Shown here piece by piece: positions 9,052-20,465 of a stretch of DNA of 64,000 bases; the first letter of the stretch is position 1; each line of letters opens with the position of its first letter. Origin of the DNA: Methyloterricola oryzae (lineage in GTDB: Bacteria > Pseudomonadota > Gammaproteobacteria > Methylococcales > Methylococcaceae); assembly GCF_000934725.1 (NCBI RefSeq), contig NZ_JYNS01000009.1, positions 62,001 through 126,000 on the forward strand, given 5' to 3'. The position numbers and the translations under genes were made by a program. The notes beneath the pieces were generated by a model. The model saw only the letters and a program-made list of their open reading frames with translations, made no database searches and was not told the origin of the DNA.

Positions 9052-10755
9052 TCAGACCGGGTAGGGGAAGCCCTTGGCGAGCAGGTCCTGCAGGATCTGG
9101 TCGTGTCCGTAGATGTCGTTGAAGAACATTACGTCGCCGCTGTCGTCCGCCAGCACGGTGGAATAGAACAGATACACCGGCAGACTCTTTTTCAAGCTCA
9201 CGATCTTCGGCTTGTCGGCCTTCATGGCCTCCTCGATGCGTTCCCGCGTCCAGGGCTCAGCCTGCTCCGCCAGCACGTATTCCGCCAGTCCCACCGGGTC
9301 CTCGACGCGGATGCAGCCATGGCTGAAGTCGCGCCGCGCCTTCTTGAACAGGCCCTGGCTGGGCGTGCTGTGCAGATAGACGTTATTGGTATTGGGGAAG
9401 GCGAATTTCACCAGGCCAAGGGCATTCTTGGGCCCCGGCCTCTGCCGCAGCTTGAGGGCGCCGGTGGACAACTGCGCGATGGTGTCCAGATTGGGCTCGT
9501 ACACCGGCGCATTGGGTGAGAAATTGGGGACGATCTCCATGTTGTTGCGTGCCAGATAACCCGGATTGCGCAGGAGGATGGGCAGGTACTCCTTGGCGGT
9601 GATCTTGTAGGGCACGTTCCAGTAGGGCCTGAAGTTCACATAGGTCATGTCCGAGTGGAACACCGGCGTATTGCGGCCATTGATGGCCTCGCCGACGATC
9701 ACGTTCATCTTCAGGTCCGGCCTGCCCAGGTCGTCACTGAAGGCGAACAGTTCGAAGGAGGGTATGTTGACGATGATGTACCGTCCCTCGAAGCGCTCCG
9801 GCAGCCAGCGCAGGCGCTCCAGCCCTAGCTGAATCTGCTTGACCCGCGCGCTCAGCGGGTAGTTGAGGGCGGCCAGGGTGGTCTTGCCGATCACGCCATC
9901 GGCGGCCAGGCCGTGCCGCTTCTGAAAACTTTTGACCCCTGCTGCCAGGTCCTTGTCATAAATGTCGTTGTCGTGTGCGCTTTCCGGCATGTCGCCCAAG
10001 GTGGTCATCCAGAGCCGCAGGGTCTTGATCTCCGGATGGCGGTCGCCAGGCTTGAACTTGGCTGGAAAGCTGAACTGAGGCGGCTCGGGATTGGCGGCGG
10101 CCAATTGCTCGTAACGCGCCAGAGCGTGCTTGAGGCTTTCGTAAAGCTTGAGTTTGGGCTCCAGCGCGGATACCTGCTCGGCCGGATCGTGGCGGCTGGC
10201 CAGATCCTTGAGCAAGGCCGGCAGATCCAGCTTCTTGGGTGCGATGTCCAGGCCGAAGTTCACGTGTTGCGGGTTCACCCGGCCCACGTACAGGCTGGAG
10301 GCATAGCGCATCAGTTCGAGGCTCAGGGCGACGTCGAAGGACGCGAGATTTTGCGGGCTCGCGTGTTGTCCGCTGTCGATCTGATGCAGCCAGTCATGCA
10401 ATAACTTGGTGTCGTAATCCTCGGGGTTGAGGCCGCGGCTGGAGGCCTCCGCCAGGCTCGCCACCACGGCTTTGGCCTGGCTGCTGGCGCGGCCTTCCCG
10501 TGTCCACAGGGGGCGGAATTGATTGCCCTGGTAAAGCTGCTGCAGGGCCGGCTGCATATCCGGGAACTGGCTCCAGCGCAGCTTGGGGTGCACGCCTTCG
10601 CGCAGGAGGGCCTGGATGCCTCCGGCCAGGGGATTGTCGGCCATGCCGGGCAATTCGGGCGTGTCGGCGGCCAAGGCGCTGCCCGCCCAGAGCAGGAGCC
10701 ATGCCAGAAAGTTCAGCCAGGAGGTGTCGTGCATCCGCGCTTGTCGTGAGCTCAC
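9052..10755 (-). CDS. L,D-transpeptidase of the YcbB/LdtD type
   Basis: 567 residues with a signal peptide ending GSALAA (about residue 30). An N-terminal scaffold domain (about 45-225) precedes a PG_binding_1 domain (about 239-297) and a YkuD catalytic domain (about 325-490). His462 in YLHSTP and SHGC with His479 and nucleophile Cys481 are the expected active-site residues. The enzyme makes 3-3 cross-links in peptidoglycan, or attaches proteins to it, in the periplasm. Length and order match YcbB. It is transcribed alone towards tpsA and divergently from the suf operon. I see no sign of decay. Confidence 0.93.
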   Translation of the reverse strand: MSSRQARMHDTSWLNFLAWLLLWAGSALAADTPELPGMADNPLAGGIQALLREGVHPKLRWSQFPDMQPALQQLYQGNQFRPLWTREGRASSQAKAVVASLAEASSRGLNPEDYDTKLLHDWLHQIDSGQHASPQNLASFDVALSLELMRYASSLYVGRVNPQHVNFGLDIAPKKLDLPALLKDLASRHDPAEQVSALEPKLKLYESLKHALARYEQLAAANPEPPQFSFPAKFKPGDRHPEIKTLRLWMTTLGDMPESAHDNDIYDKDLAAGVKSFQKRHGLAADGVIGKTTLAALNYPLSARVKQIQLGLERLRWLPERFEGRYIIVNIPSFELFAFSDDLGRPDLKMNVIVGEAINGRNTPVFHSDMTYVNFRPYWNVPYKITAKEYLPILLRNPGYLARNNMEIVPNFSPNAPVYEPNLDTIAQLSTGALKLRQRPGPKNALGLVKFAFPNTNNVYLHSTPSQGLFKKARRDFSHGCIRVEDPVGLAEYVLAEQAEPWTRERIEEAMKADKPKIVSLKKSLPVYLFYSTVLADDSGDVMFFNDIYGHDQILQDLLAKGFPYPV

Positions 10756-10853
10756 CCTTTGCTATTCCTTATGTGGAGTTGGGAGCCCCTATCTAAACGT
10801 GTTAGGCGGCGGCGATCAAGTGCGCGCCATGCCTGAATGAAATGCCCAAGGTG

Positions 10854-10888
10854 TTTACTGCGTTTTTAATTAGGACTAAAATGGTCCT
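10854..10888 (+). promoter_or_regulatory. suf operon promoter with overlapping Rrf2/IscR-type operator
   Basis: TTTACT (10854-10859) and TAAAAT (10877-10882) are separated by 17 bases, a good sigma-70 match. AGGAC (10872-10876) and GTCCT (10884-10888) form an inverted repeat around TAAAATG, covering the -10 box. The core GACTAAAATGGTC resembles the type 1 IscR site. Position predicts repression of the operon by its own first gene product in cluster-bound form. GGAGG at 10894 serves the ATG at 10903. Confidence 0.75.
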
Positions 10889-10902
10889 CAATTGGAGGGC
10901 GC

Positions 10903-11370
10903 ATGCTTAAAATCAGCAGACTGACCGACTACGCTGTGGTGATGCTCGGCTACATGGCGAAGCACCCGGAGCACACCTTCGCCGCCGGCGAGATCGCCGA
11001 TGCGACGGGGGTGGCTGTGCCCACCGTCAGCAAGATCCTCAAGGCCCTGGCCAAGGCGCGGATCCTGAAGTCGACGCGCGGCGCCAAGGGCGGCTATGCC
11101 CTGGCCCACACTCCGGAGGGAACCAGCGTGGCGGCGGTGATCTATGCCCTGGAAGGCCCTATCGCCCTGACCGAATGCGAAGGCGAGCGCGGCGGCTGCG
11201 AACAGTCTTCCTCCTGCGACGCGCGCGGCAGCTGGGAAGTGATCAACCGGGCCGTGCGGGCGGCGCTGGAATCGGTGAGCCTGGCCGACATGGCGCGTCC
11301 CGGCGGGAAACTGCCGGATGAATACCGCATTCCGGTCGCCAGTATCCAAAAATCAATCAAGAACTATTGA
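10903..11370 (+). CDS. Rrf2-family Fe-S sensing regulator of the suf operon
   Basis: 155 residues. A winged helix-turn-helix occupies about 1-80 ([23 protein letters not shown]). The three cluster ligands of IscR-type regulators are present at Cys92, Cys99 and Cys105 in the [15 protein letters not shown] stretch. Such proteins bind a [2Fe-2S] cluster and repress suf or isc genes when clusters are plentiful. It is the first gene of the operon; its stop codon overlaps the leader of sufB by a few bases before the sufB ribosome site. The overlapping operator upstream supports autoregulation. It is an Rrf2 protein, not a homologue of cyanobacterial SufR. Confidence 0.93.
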   Translation: MLKISRLTDYAVVMLGYMAKHPEHTFAAGEIADATGVAVPTVSKILKALAKARILKSTRGAKGGYALAHTPEGTSVAAVIYALEGPIALTECEGERGGCEQSSSCDARGSWEVINRAVRAALESVSLADMARPGGKLPDEYRIPVASIQKSIKNY

Positions 11371-11384
11371 GCGGAGAGATCGCC

Positions 11385-12830
<1,446 letters not shown>

Positions 12831-12846
12831 ATGCATGCCCGCGAGT

Positions 12847-12914
12847 GATGCGCCTCCCGAGGTCGGCGCATCCTAATATGAGTTGCGCAAACGAATTCCG
12901 GTGCACTAGGCACC
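12847..12914 (+). promoter_or_regulatory. Two tandem hairpins between sufB and sufC
   Basis: GATGCGCC (12847-12854) pairs with GGCGCATC (12865-12872). GGTGC (12900-12904) pairs with GCACC (12910-12914). Neither has a following T-tract. In an operon otherwise packed with overlaps, this 103-base gap may be an mRNA processing or stability element that sets SufB apart from SufCDSU. Confidence 0.45.
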
Positions 12915-12933
12915 TCAAGATAGGTCAATAACC

Positions 12934-13689
12934 ATGTTGAAGATCGAGAACCTGCACGTACGCGTCGAGGACAAGCCCATACTCAAGGGCATCAGCCTGC
13001 ACATCAAGCCGGGCGAGGTGCATGCCATCATGGGGCCCAACGGTTCCGGCAAGAGCACCCTGTCCCATGTGCTGGCGGGCCGCGATGGCTACGAGGTCAC
13101 CGAAGGCAGCATTACCTACCAGGGCCGCGACCTGCTGGCCATGAGCCCGGAGGAGCGCGCGCGGGAGGGGGTGTTCCTGGCCTTCCAGTACCCGGTGGAG
13201 ATTCCCGGCGTCAGCAACGTCTATCTGCTCAAGGCCGCCCTGAACGCCGTGCGCAAGCACCGCGGCTTGAATGAACTGGACGCTATGGACTTCCTCAAGA
13301 TCATCAAGGAGAAGGTCAAGCTGGTGGACATGGACGAGCAGTTCCTCTATCGGGCGGTCAACGAGGGTTTCTCGGGCGGCGAGAAGAAGCGCAACGAAAT
13401 CCTGCAGATGGCGGTGCTGGAGCCTTCTTTGTGCATCCTGGACGAAACCGATTCGGGCCTGGACATCGACGCCCTCAAGATCGTCTCCGAAGGCGTGAAC
13501 TCCCTGCGCGCCGCCGACCGATCCTTCGTTCTGGTCACCCATTACCAGCGCCTGCTGGATTACATTAAACCCGATCAGGTGCATGTGCTGGCCCACGGCC
13601 GCATCGTCAAGACCGGCGGCGCCGGCCTGGCGCTGGAGTTGGAAAGCAAGGGCTACGGCTGGATCGAGCAAGCGGCGGTGGGGGCCTGA
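12934..13689 (+). CDS. sufC: SufC, ATPase subunit of the SUF scaffold
   Basis: 251 residues, standard length. ABC-type ATPase with Walker [10 protein letters not shown] (Lys40), signature [10 protein letters not shown] and Walker [12 protein letters not shown]. Binds SufB and SufD and drives conformational change during cluster assembly in the cytoplasm. The ribosome site before the ATG is weak (AAGATAGG). The stop codon lies 2 bases before sufD, indicating translational coupling. Confidence 0.97.
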   Translation: MLKIENLHVRVEDKPILKGISLHIKPGEVHAIMGPNGSGKSTLSHVLAGRDGYEVTEGSITYQGRDLLAMSPEERAREGVFLAFQYPVEIPGVSNVYLLKAALNAVRKHRGLNELDAMDFLKIIKEKVKLVDMDEQFLYRAVNEGFSGGEKKRNEILQMAVLEPSLCILDETDSGLDIDALKIVSEGVNSLRAADRSFVLVTHYQRLLDYIKPDQVHVLAHGRIVKTGGAGLALELESKGYGWIEQAAVGA

Positions 13690-13691
13690 GC

Positions 13692-15004
13692 ATGACGGCG
13701 GCGGATTATCTACAATATTATCAAGGACTGGCCGGGAGTTTGCCGGGCCAGCACCTGGGTTGGCTCCAGGCCCGGCGGCAGGCGGCGGGCGCCTTGTTCG
13801 CGGCGGGCGGATTTCCTTCCCCGCGGGCGGAGGAATGGCGCTACACCAACGTCTCGCCTATCGAGCGCAAGCTGTTCAAGCCCGCACTGGCTGCCGCCGA
13901 AGCAGTGGGCTTTCCGAAGTGGGCCGAGTCCTTTCGTCTGGCCGATGCCTGGTCGTTGGTATTGGTGGATGGCCAGTTCCAGGTGTCCGCCTCGCGCCTT
14001 GAGGGCCTGCCGGATGGCGTGACCGTCCTGTCCATGGCCGAAGCTTTGTCAAAAACGCCGGAGCGGCTGGAAGCACTGCTGGGCAGCGCGCTGTCCGGCG
14101 AGTTGCACGGCTTCATCGCCATGAACACCGCCTTCTTCTCAGATGGCGTCTTCATCGACCTGCCGCGCGGCGTCGTGCTGGAACGTCCCCTGCAGATACT
14201 CCACATCGCCACCAGCCCCGAAATGCTGGCCAATACCCGCAGCGTGGTGTGCCTGGGCGCCAGTGCCCAGGGGTATCTAGTGGAGACCTTCGCCGGCGCG
14301 GCGGGCCTGGGCTATCTCAGCAATGCGGTGACGGAGATCGTGCTGGAGGAGGGCGCGCGACTGGAGCATTGCAAGTTGCAGTGCGAGTCCGCGCGCGCCT
14401 ACCATTTCGGCGGTGTCTACGTGAGCCAGCAGCGTGACGCCCGTTTCGTCCAGCATAACCTGGCTTTCGGCGGGCTGCTGGCCCGCAACGAGATTCACGC
14501 CGCCTTGGGGCAGGGCGCGGAATGCGAGATGAACGGCTTGTTCCTTACCCGCGAACGTCAGCATGTGGACAACCACACCCTCATCGATCACCGCGAGCCT
14601 CGGGGCGTCAGCCGCGAGACCTACCGGGGTGTCCTGAGCGAGCGCAGCCGCGGCGTGTTCCAGGGTCGCATCATCGTCCAGCCCGACGCGCAGAAGACAC
14701 AGGCGGAAATGAACAACCGCAACCTGCTGCTGTCGGACGATGCGGAAATCGACACCAAGCCGCAGCTCGAGATCCTGGCCGACGACGTAAAGTGCGCCCA
14801 TGGCGTGACCGTGGGCCAGTTGGCCGCCGAGTCGGTGTTCTATCTGGTCTCGCGCGGCATCGACCGCGAGTCCGCCCGCAATATGTTGACCTTCGCCTTC
14901 GCCAACGAGATGGTGGAGAAAATCCCCCTGCCCGGCCTCAAGGTGCAGGTGCAAGAGCAATTGCTGAATCTGTTCCCGCAATCGGGCATCCGGAGGGACT
15001 GGCT

Positions 15005-15008
<4 letters not shown>
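13692..15008 (+). CDS. sufD: SufD, SUF scaffold subunit
   Basis: 438 residues. Partner of SufB and SufC; the C-terminal half carries the beta-helix core (RGVFQGRIIV, QTQAEMNNRNLLLSD, CAHGVTVGQL) shared by SufB and SufD. The conserved NNRNLLLS segment and the GQL(A)xESVFYL segment are intact. It overlaps the SufS start by four bases (ATGA at 15005-15008). Confidence 0.96.
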
Positions 15009-16266
<1,258 letters not shown>

Positions 16267-16267
<1 letters not shown>

Positions 16268-16719
16268 TGTTGGACCAGATCCGGGATCTGTATCAGGAAG
16301 TGGTGTTCGACCATAACCGCAACCCGCGCAATTTCCGCGTCATGGAGGATGCCACCCGCACCATCCAGGGTTTCAACCCCCTCTGCGGCGACCGCATTAC
16401 CCTGTACGTGAAGGTGGTGGACGGCGTAATCGACGACGTCAGTTTTCAGGGTTCAGGCTGCGCCATTTCCACCGCCTCGGCATCTCTCATGACCGAGATC
16501 GTGCGCGGGCAGACCGAGGACCAGGCCCATGCCTTGTTCGATCTGTTCCATCGCATCACCACAGGGCAGGAGGAGGACGCCAACCTAGATGCCATCGGCA
16601 AACTGGCCGTCCTGGCCGGGGTGCGCGCGTACCCGGCGCGGGTAAAGTGCGCGACCCTGCCCTGGCATTCCCTGGAGGCGGCGCTGAAGGGCGAGGAGGC
16701 CAGCATCAGCACTGAGTAG
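16267..16719 (+). CDS. sufU: SufU, Fe-S assembly sulfurtransfer protein
   Basis: 150 residues. The NifU-N/IscU fold has the SufU zinc-site ligands Cys40, Asp42 (LCGDR), Cys65 (GSGCAIS) and Cys128 (VKCATLPW). SufU takes sulfur from SufS in place of SufE. The insertion between the second and third cysteine (about 18 residues relative to IscU) is typical of SufU. The start codon overlaps the sufS stop (TGATG). A repeat-rich gap follows before the last gene of the operon. Confidence 0.95.
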
Positions 16720-16742
16720 GGCGCGCGTAGAGCGCCCGGCGC

Positions 16743-16892
16743 CCGGTTCCCACGCGGAGCGTGGGAACCAGAAAGTATGGTGAGGCGCCCACGCGGCGCG
16801 CGGGAACCGGATAGTGAAGTCAGGCGTCCGCGCGGAGCTCGCGAACCAAAAGGTTTAATTTATTTCTCGTTCCCACGCTCTGCATGGGAACG
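16743..16892. repeat. REP-like palindrome cluster with GTTCCCACGC core
   Basis: GGTTCCCACGC (16745-16755) and GCGTGGGAACC (16759-16769) form a perfect 11-base palindrome around GGA. Degenerate direct copies follow at 16784-16808 and 16823-16847, and another palindrome with CGTTCCCA (16868-16875) and TGGGAACG (16885-16892). Reading through such copies gives peptides like FPRSAWER that are often mis-annotated as genes. The cluster may stabilise or terminate the suf mRNA. Confidence 0.8.
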
Positions 16893-16945
16893 CTATAGGC
16901 CCTGCGCTCTGCGCGAACCGCCAAAAACAACAAGACCTGCGAAGA

Positions 16946-17266
16946 ATGAGCGACTGGATCGATGTGGCCCCCGAGGCCAGCTTGCATGAGGGCGAGCATG
17001 TGGTGGTGGACGTGGACGGCGTGGACGTCGCGGTGTTCTGCCTGGACGGCGGCTTCTACGCCATCGAGGATGCCTGCACCCATGACGGCGCCGAGATCGC
17101 CAGCGGGCGGCTGGATGGGGCTGAGATCATCTGTCCGCGCCATGGAGCCCGCTTCTGTATAAAGACCGGCAAGGTCCTGAAGGCGCCAGCCTATGAAGAC
17201 CTGGTTTGCTACCCGGTGCGAGTGGAAAACGGCGTGATCCAGGTGCGCGACGAACGCTGGGATTAA
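16946..17266 (+). CDS. Rieske [2Fe-2S] ferredoxin
   Basis: 106 residues, a single Rieske domain. Ligands are Cys44 and His46 (CTH) and Cys63 and His66 (CPRHG). Small soluble ferredoxins of this type serve oxygenases or, when placed in suf operons as here, probably act in electron supply for cluster assembly. The ribosome site is poor (GAAG). It is separated from sufU by the repeat cluster, so it may be only partly co-transcribed. No membrane segment, so cytoplasmic. Confidence 0.92.
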   Translation: MSDWIDVAPEASLHEGEHVVVDVDGVDVAVFCLDGGFYAIEDACTHDGAEIASGRLDGAEIICPRHGARFCIKTGKVLKAPAYEDLVCYPVRVENGVIQVRDERWD

Positions 17267-17281
17267 GGCGCGCAGCCGACT

Positions 17282-17662
17282 TCAGCTGGTCAGCACCATC
17301 AGCGCCAGGAAGGCGCAGACACTGGCGGCATAACCCAGCTTCTTGAACCAGGGCAGCAGGCCCCACCAAGTCCAGAACTCATCCTGCTTGGCCTGCTTCC
17401 AGGCCAGGCCCCTCTCCTTGTAGGCCAGATACAGCCGGCGTACCTTGAAGCCGGCCCAGGTCAGCAGCGCGATGAATACGGCGAGCCCAGTCCAGGCCGT
17501 GGCGAGTTGCGATTCTTCCGGCGATAGCGATAGAAGTTCCTCATACATCACGTCCACGGTCAGTTCCAGCCACTCCAGGGCCAGGATGACGGCGTGCGCC
17601 AGCCACTCCAGCAGCGTATCCCACATGATCGCAAAGGCGATCAGTCCGGCGATGATCCACAT
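17282..17662 (-). CDS. Small membrane protein of the TAWTG pair (paralogue of 32418-32786)
   Basis: 126 residues from ATG 17662. Two or three hydrophobic segments: about 1-35, 55-75 and a last one at 105-125. It aligns well with the protein at 32418-32786: shared WD-L-LAH-IL-LE-LE-D-M-E, then QL-TAWTG, then K-R-Y-LAW. The only good ribosome site (GAGGAG at 17684-17689) points to an in-frame ATT at 17675-17677, which would add the basic residues TRKR ahead of the first membrane helix, as in the paralogue. I do not recognise the family. It opens the accessory region, reading away from it. Confidence 0.75.
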   Translation of the reverse strand: MWIIAGLIAFAIMWDTLLEWLAHAVILALEWLELTVDVMYEELLSLSPEESQLATAWTGLAVFIALLTWAGFKVRRLYLAYKERGLAWKQAKQDEFWTWWGLLPWFKKLGYAASVCAFLALMVLTS

Positions 17663-17677
17663 TCTTTTACGGGTAAT

Positions 17678-18684
17678 GGCGTTCTCCTCGGAAGGCAGTG
17701 GCTACAAGCGCGATTCTGGATGATGGAGGGTGCTGCCTTCGCGCTGATGCGCGAGATCACGGCAGCCTCGGAAAGGTACAAAAATGGCAGAAAGCGCGGC
17801 CTCATGCAAGCGGCCTGGCCTCTCGTCTGGTGCGCTGCAAGGGCGGGCAAGGCCTTGGTTCGCGCGGCATCGAATAAGAGCCACATCGGCGTGTATTGAC
17901 AGGCCCTGAAATCGGCCGGGTTACTGCGGGCATGGATGTCCCGTAGTGGCCACCGCCCGCATCATCCAAGTTCGGGCGCCTACCGGCCTTGAAGCCGGCC
18001 CGAAGCACCGGGAGGGGATTTTGGGGCCTGATCAATAAACCCAATCCGGCTGTGGCACTCAGGCGCAACAGGATCGCGCTCTCGGCTGACGATGCGGGAT
18101 ATCACTCACTGGCAAGGACCCGGCGCGGCGTCATTCTGCTACGGGGTACTTGGAAGATCAGCGGAATCGTTGTAGCGCTTGCCAATGGAAGATGCAGACG
18201 ACGGGTGTAAACACACGGGCTGGAATCCAGTCTGCCTGTATCCCCAATTCTCCCCTACGGATAAGGTCTGTTCGCCAGCTTGACTTCGTATCGTGACACT
18301 TCCCCCATCCGCCCTTGCTTCAGACTTCGCGATCATCCTAAGACGAGGCGGCGCCGGCTTCTCTCCTTCGTTTCGGAATGTGAGTCATGTAAGACATATG
18401 CGTGTGTGAGCTAACCCATATATTGCGTGAAATCGCGCAGTTGCTGCGGGTGAAATCGCGCCCCTGATGCGTGTGGCGACCGCCATCCACTGAAAATTCC
18501 TTCGAAATTTCCCCACCCGTCTACCCAAACCATTGCCCTGTCGGGGAAAAAGACCACTTCACATAAATCACGCAAAGAGTGTCCGGGTTTAGTGGTACGA
18601 CAAATGCGTGCACCTAGTGCCGAAATGCGATGCGATCGCTTCCGGTGTGCAAGCGTCAGTTCCCATTCATCAGGCAAATTCGCA
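17678..18684. other. Gene-poor 1-kb stretch
   Basis: No open frame here has a convincing start, composition or recognisable product. A small GC-rich hairpin lies at 17983-17998 (CCGGC/GCCGG). Near the right end are the direct repeats at 18427-18461 and, presumably, the promoter of the STN-HEAT gene. I see no RNA gene. Confidence 0.5.
18427..18461. repeat. Two direct repeats GTGAAATCGCGC, 23-base period
   Basis: Identical 12-mers at 18427-18438 and 18450-18461, about 225 bases upstream of the STN-HEAT gene. Spacing is near two helical turns, so tandem sites for a regulator are possible. Confidence 0.4.
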
Positions 18685-19527
18685 ATGAGGTCATTTCGAT
18701 ATTCACGGCTGCTGTTGTCCATGCTGGGCGCGCTTTCCCTCTGCGCTACTGCGGCCGAACCCGCAGGCGAAAAGCCTGAGGTTCATGTGACGCTCGGTGG
18801 CGAGCCGGCTGTCCTGTCCGTGGACGCCAAGCACGCGAAGCTGGGACAAATCATCGAAGCCCTGGCCAAGAAGACCGGGGTCAAGGCGCATTACGGCGTG
18901 TTGCCGGAGGATCCAGTTTCGGCTGCCTGCGCCGGAGAGGACATCAAGAGCGTCATGCAATGCCTCCTCGGCTCCAATGCCAATCTCCTTTACCGCGCGG
19001 GCAAGGGAGCACCGTCGGCATCGGGCGGTGACATCTGGGTGCTGGGCTCAAGCCTGGCCGACGGCCAGGGCGAGTGTGTGCCTTCCAATGGCAAGCACTC
19101 GGCAGCCGGTGATACGGCCGGCAAAGCCATGGATCCGGCGGAATTGAAGCGCTTCGTGGACATGGCCGGTTCAGAGGATGCCGCGCTGCGGGCGGATGCG
19201 CTCTCACAATTGACTGCCGAAGGCCAGATCGGCGATGCCGCCGTGCGCCATGTGTTTGCCTCGGCCATGTCCGACAAGGATCCGAAGGTTAGGGCGCAAG
19301 CGGTTTACGGCTTGTCTCGAGCGGGCGGAAGCGAAGCCATGGGTTTCATTCAGGAAGCACTGCAAGACAGTGACGCCGACGTGCGCCTGATGGCCGTGGA
19401 CAGCATTGCGGCTGACGATGCGAACGGCACCGCCCTGTTGAAGCAGGCGCTCAACGATGGCGATCAGGTCGTCCGCGAACTGGCGGAAGCCAAGATGCAG
19501 TCCCTGGAAAGCGCCGGGGCGCAGTGA
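18685..19527 (+). CDS. Exported STN-like/HEAT-repeat protein
   Basis: 280 residues from ATG 18685; an in-frame ATG at 18592 would put a long non-leader extension before an obvious signal peptide (SRLLLSMLGALSLCATAA). Residues about 30-100 (LSVDAKHAKLGQIIEALAKKTG, then VMQCLLGSNANLLY) resemble the short N-terminal domain of secretins and TonB receptors. Residues about 150-275 hold HEAT-like repeats with the pattern DKDPKVRAQAVYGLSR. Protein-interaction role in the periplasm is likely; partner unknown. The stop codon overlaps an ATG whose frame is not convincing. Confidence 0.8.
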   Translation: MRSFRYSRLLLSMLGALSLCATAAEPAGEKPEVHVTLGGEPAVLSVDAKHAKLGQIIEALAKKTGVKAHYGVLPEDPVSAACAGEDIKSVMQCLLGSNANLLYRAGKGAPSASGGDIWVLGSSLADGQGECVPSNGKHSAAGDTAGKAMDPAELKRFVDMAGSEDAALRADALSQLTAEGQIGDAAVRHVFASAMSDKDPKVRAQAVYGLSRAGGSEAMGFIQEALQDSDADVRLMAVDSIAADDANGTALLKQALNDGDQVVRELAEAKMQSLESAGAQ

Positions 19528-19837
19528 TGCGCCACGAGTCTTTGGAGTTGCTGCAGGCGGGCTCGATCGCCGCGGGTATGCGTAGGCATGGGCAATGGAT
19601 TGGCGGAGCGGATGATCGCATGTCCGCCCCCGGCATTCAGCCCACCGGAGGCCTTCCGGCGGGCTGCACTGGGCGCATGGGAAGGCGTTTGCCGCGTGGC
19701 GCATGGCGCAGCGGCCGGCTCTGGGGGCGCAATGACCTTGGGGCCAGGTTCACGTCGTTCGGAGGGATGAGTGCGGTGTGGGCCAACACTTTACAACAAC
19801 CAACACAATGGCCGGATTAGGCCGGAGGAAACATACG
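19528..19837. other. 310-base spacer before the His-first secreted protein gene
   Basis: Contains an imperfect hairpin around 19637-19660 (CCGGA/TCCGG with flanking CCC/GGG) that may end the STN-HEAT transcript. A short frame starting at 19527 lacks features of a real protein. Ribosome site GGAGGA is at 19824-19829. Confidence 0.4.
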
Positions 19838-20296
19838 ATGAAACGGTTCGAAATGAAATCCGCGGCAGCTGCCGCAACTCTGCTGGCGATGGGCGCTTAT
19901 GCCGGTGGCGCGTTCGCGCATACGCAAGGGGGCGGGCTGGGGGGAAGCGCTGCCGCGGTGGACTACTACCAGGTGACCTGTTCCAACGACGGCAGCGGCG
20001 CGCCGCTTTCGCTGGAGGCGCAGATTGCAGACAACAGCGGCAACGGGTCGCGAGCGATCGCACTGATCCAGAAGGGCAATCTCGCCAGCAACGCCACCGA
20101 CGCTACCGAGGGTGATGGCATTGCAGCCTACGGTGCCTTCGTCTTCGTTAATGGCGGTGCCGGTGTCTATAACCTGTCTGTTGCACACACTGCTGCTGCA
20201 GCGGATACCTATCAGGTTCAGTTTCACTGCATGACCGGCAATAACGGGACGGGTGTGCATACCGGCACGGCCGTTTCTAACAAGCAGAACCAGTAA
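19838..20296 (+). CDS. Small secreted protein with predicted N-terminal His
   Basis: 152 residues from ATG 19838, 8 bases after GGAGGA. The signal peptide ends AGGAFA, so the mature chain should begin His-Thr-Gln. The rest is Gly/Ala/Ser-rich with two cysteines (QVTCSN and FHCMTG) that may pair, and it ends HTGTAVSNKQNQ. Likely a small beta-sandwich. I know of no assigned function. The predicted first residue His recalls copper-binding histidine-brace proteins, and the three proteins at 29122-31978 share that trait without clear sequence similarity. It lies just upstream of a DUF4266/DUF3570 pair. Confidence 0.78.
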   Translation: MKRFEMKSAAAAATLLAMGAYAGGAFAHTQGGGLGGSAAAVDYYQVTCSNDGSGAPLSLEAQIADNSGNGSRAIALIQKGNLASNATDATEGDGIAAYGAFVFVNGGAGVYNLSVAHTAAAADTYQVQFHCMTGNNGTGVHTGTAVSNKQNQ

Positions 20297-20320
20297 GCTC
20301 TTTACGTTCTTGCTCTTGTG

Positions 20321-20342
20321 CCAGCCCTGCTTGCGGGGCTGG
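20321..20342 (+). terminator. Terminator-like hairpin after the small secreted protein gene
   Basis: CCAGCCC (20321-20327) pairs with GGGCTGG (20336-20342) around 8 bases, 25 bases after the stop codon; only a weak T-rich tail (TCTGGTCT) follows. Confidence 0.5.
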
Positions 20343-20465
20343 TCTGGTCTGGGGGCTCGGTTGGTCCTGCCCCCGTACCGGCGATGGCCGGCTCGGACCG
20401 CCTCCTTCTTCCGGGCCAACTGGCCGGAGTGCTGGCGGCGCGGGTGCGTAGCAGAGAAGAATGGT

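Noticed and set aside
16777-16989. Short frame encoding a FPRSAWER-type peptide
   Set aside because: It is read-through of the REP-like palindromes, a known source of false genes, and overlaps the Rieske gene.
18411-18722. Minus-strand 103-codon frame before the STN-HEAT gene
   Set aside because: No ribosome site or family; it overlaps the signal peptide of the plus-strand gene and includes the direct repeats.
19527-19820. Plus-strand frame whose ATG overlaps the STN-HEAT stop
   Set aside because: The TGATG overlap hints at coupling, but the product is Arg/Gly/Trp-rich with no structure and covers a hairpin and the next leader.
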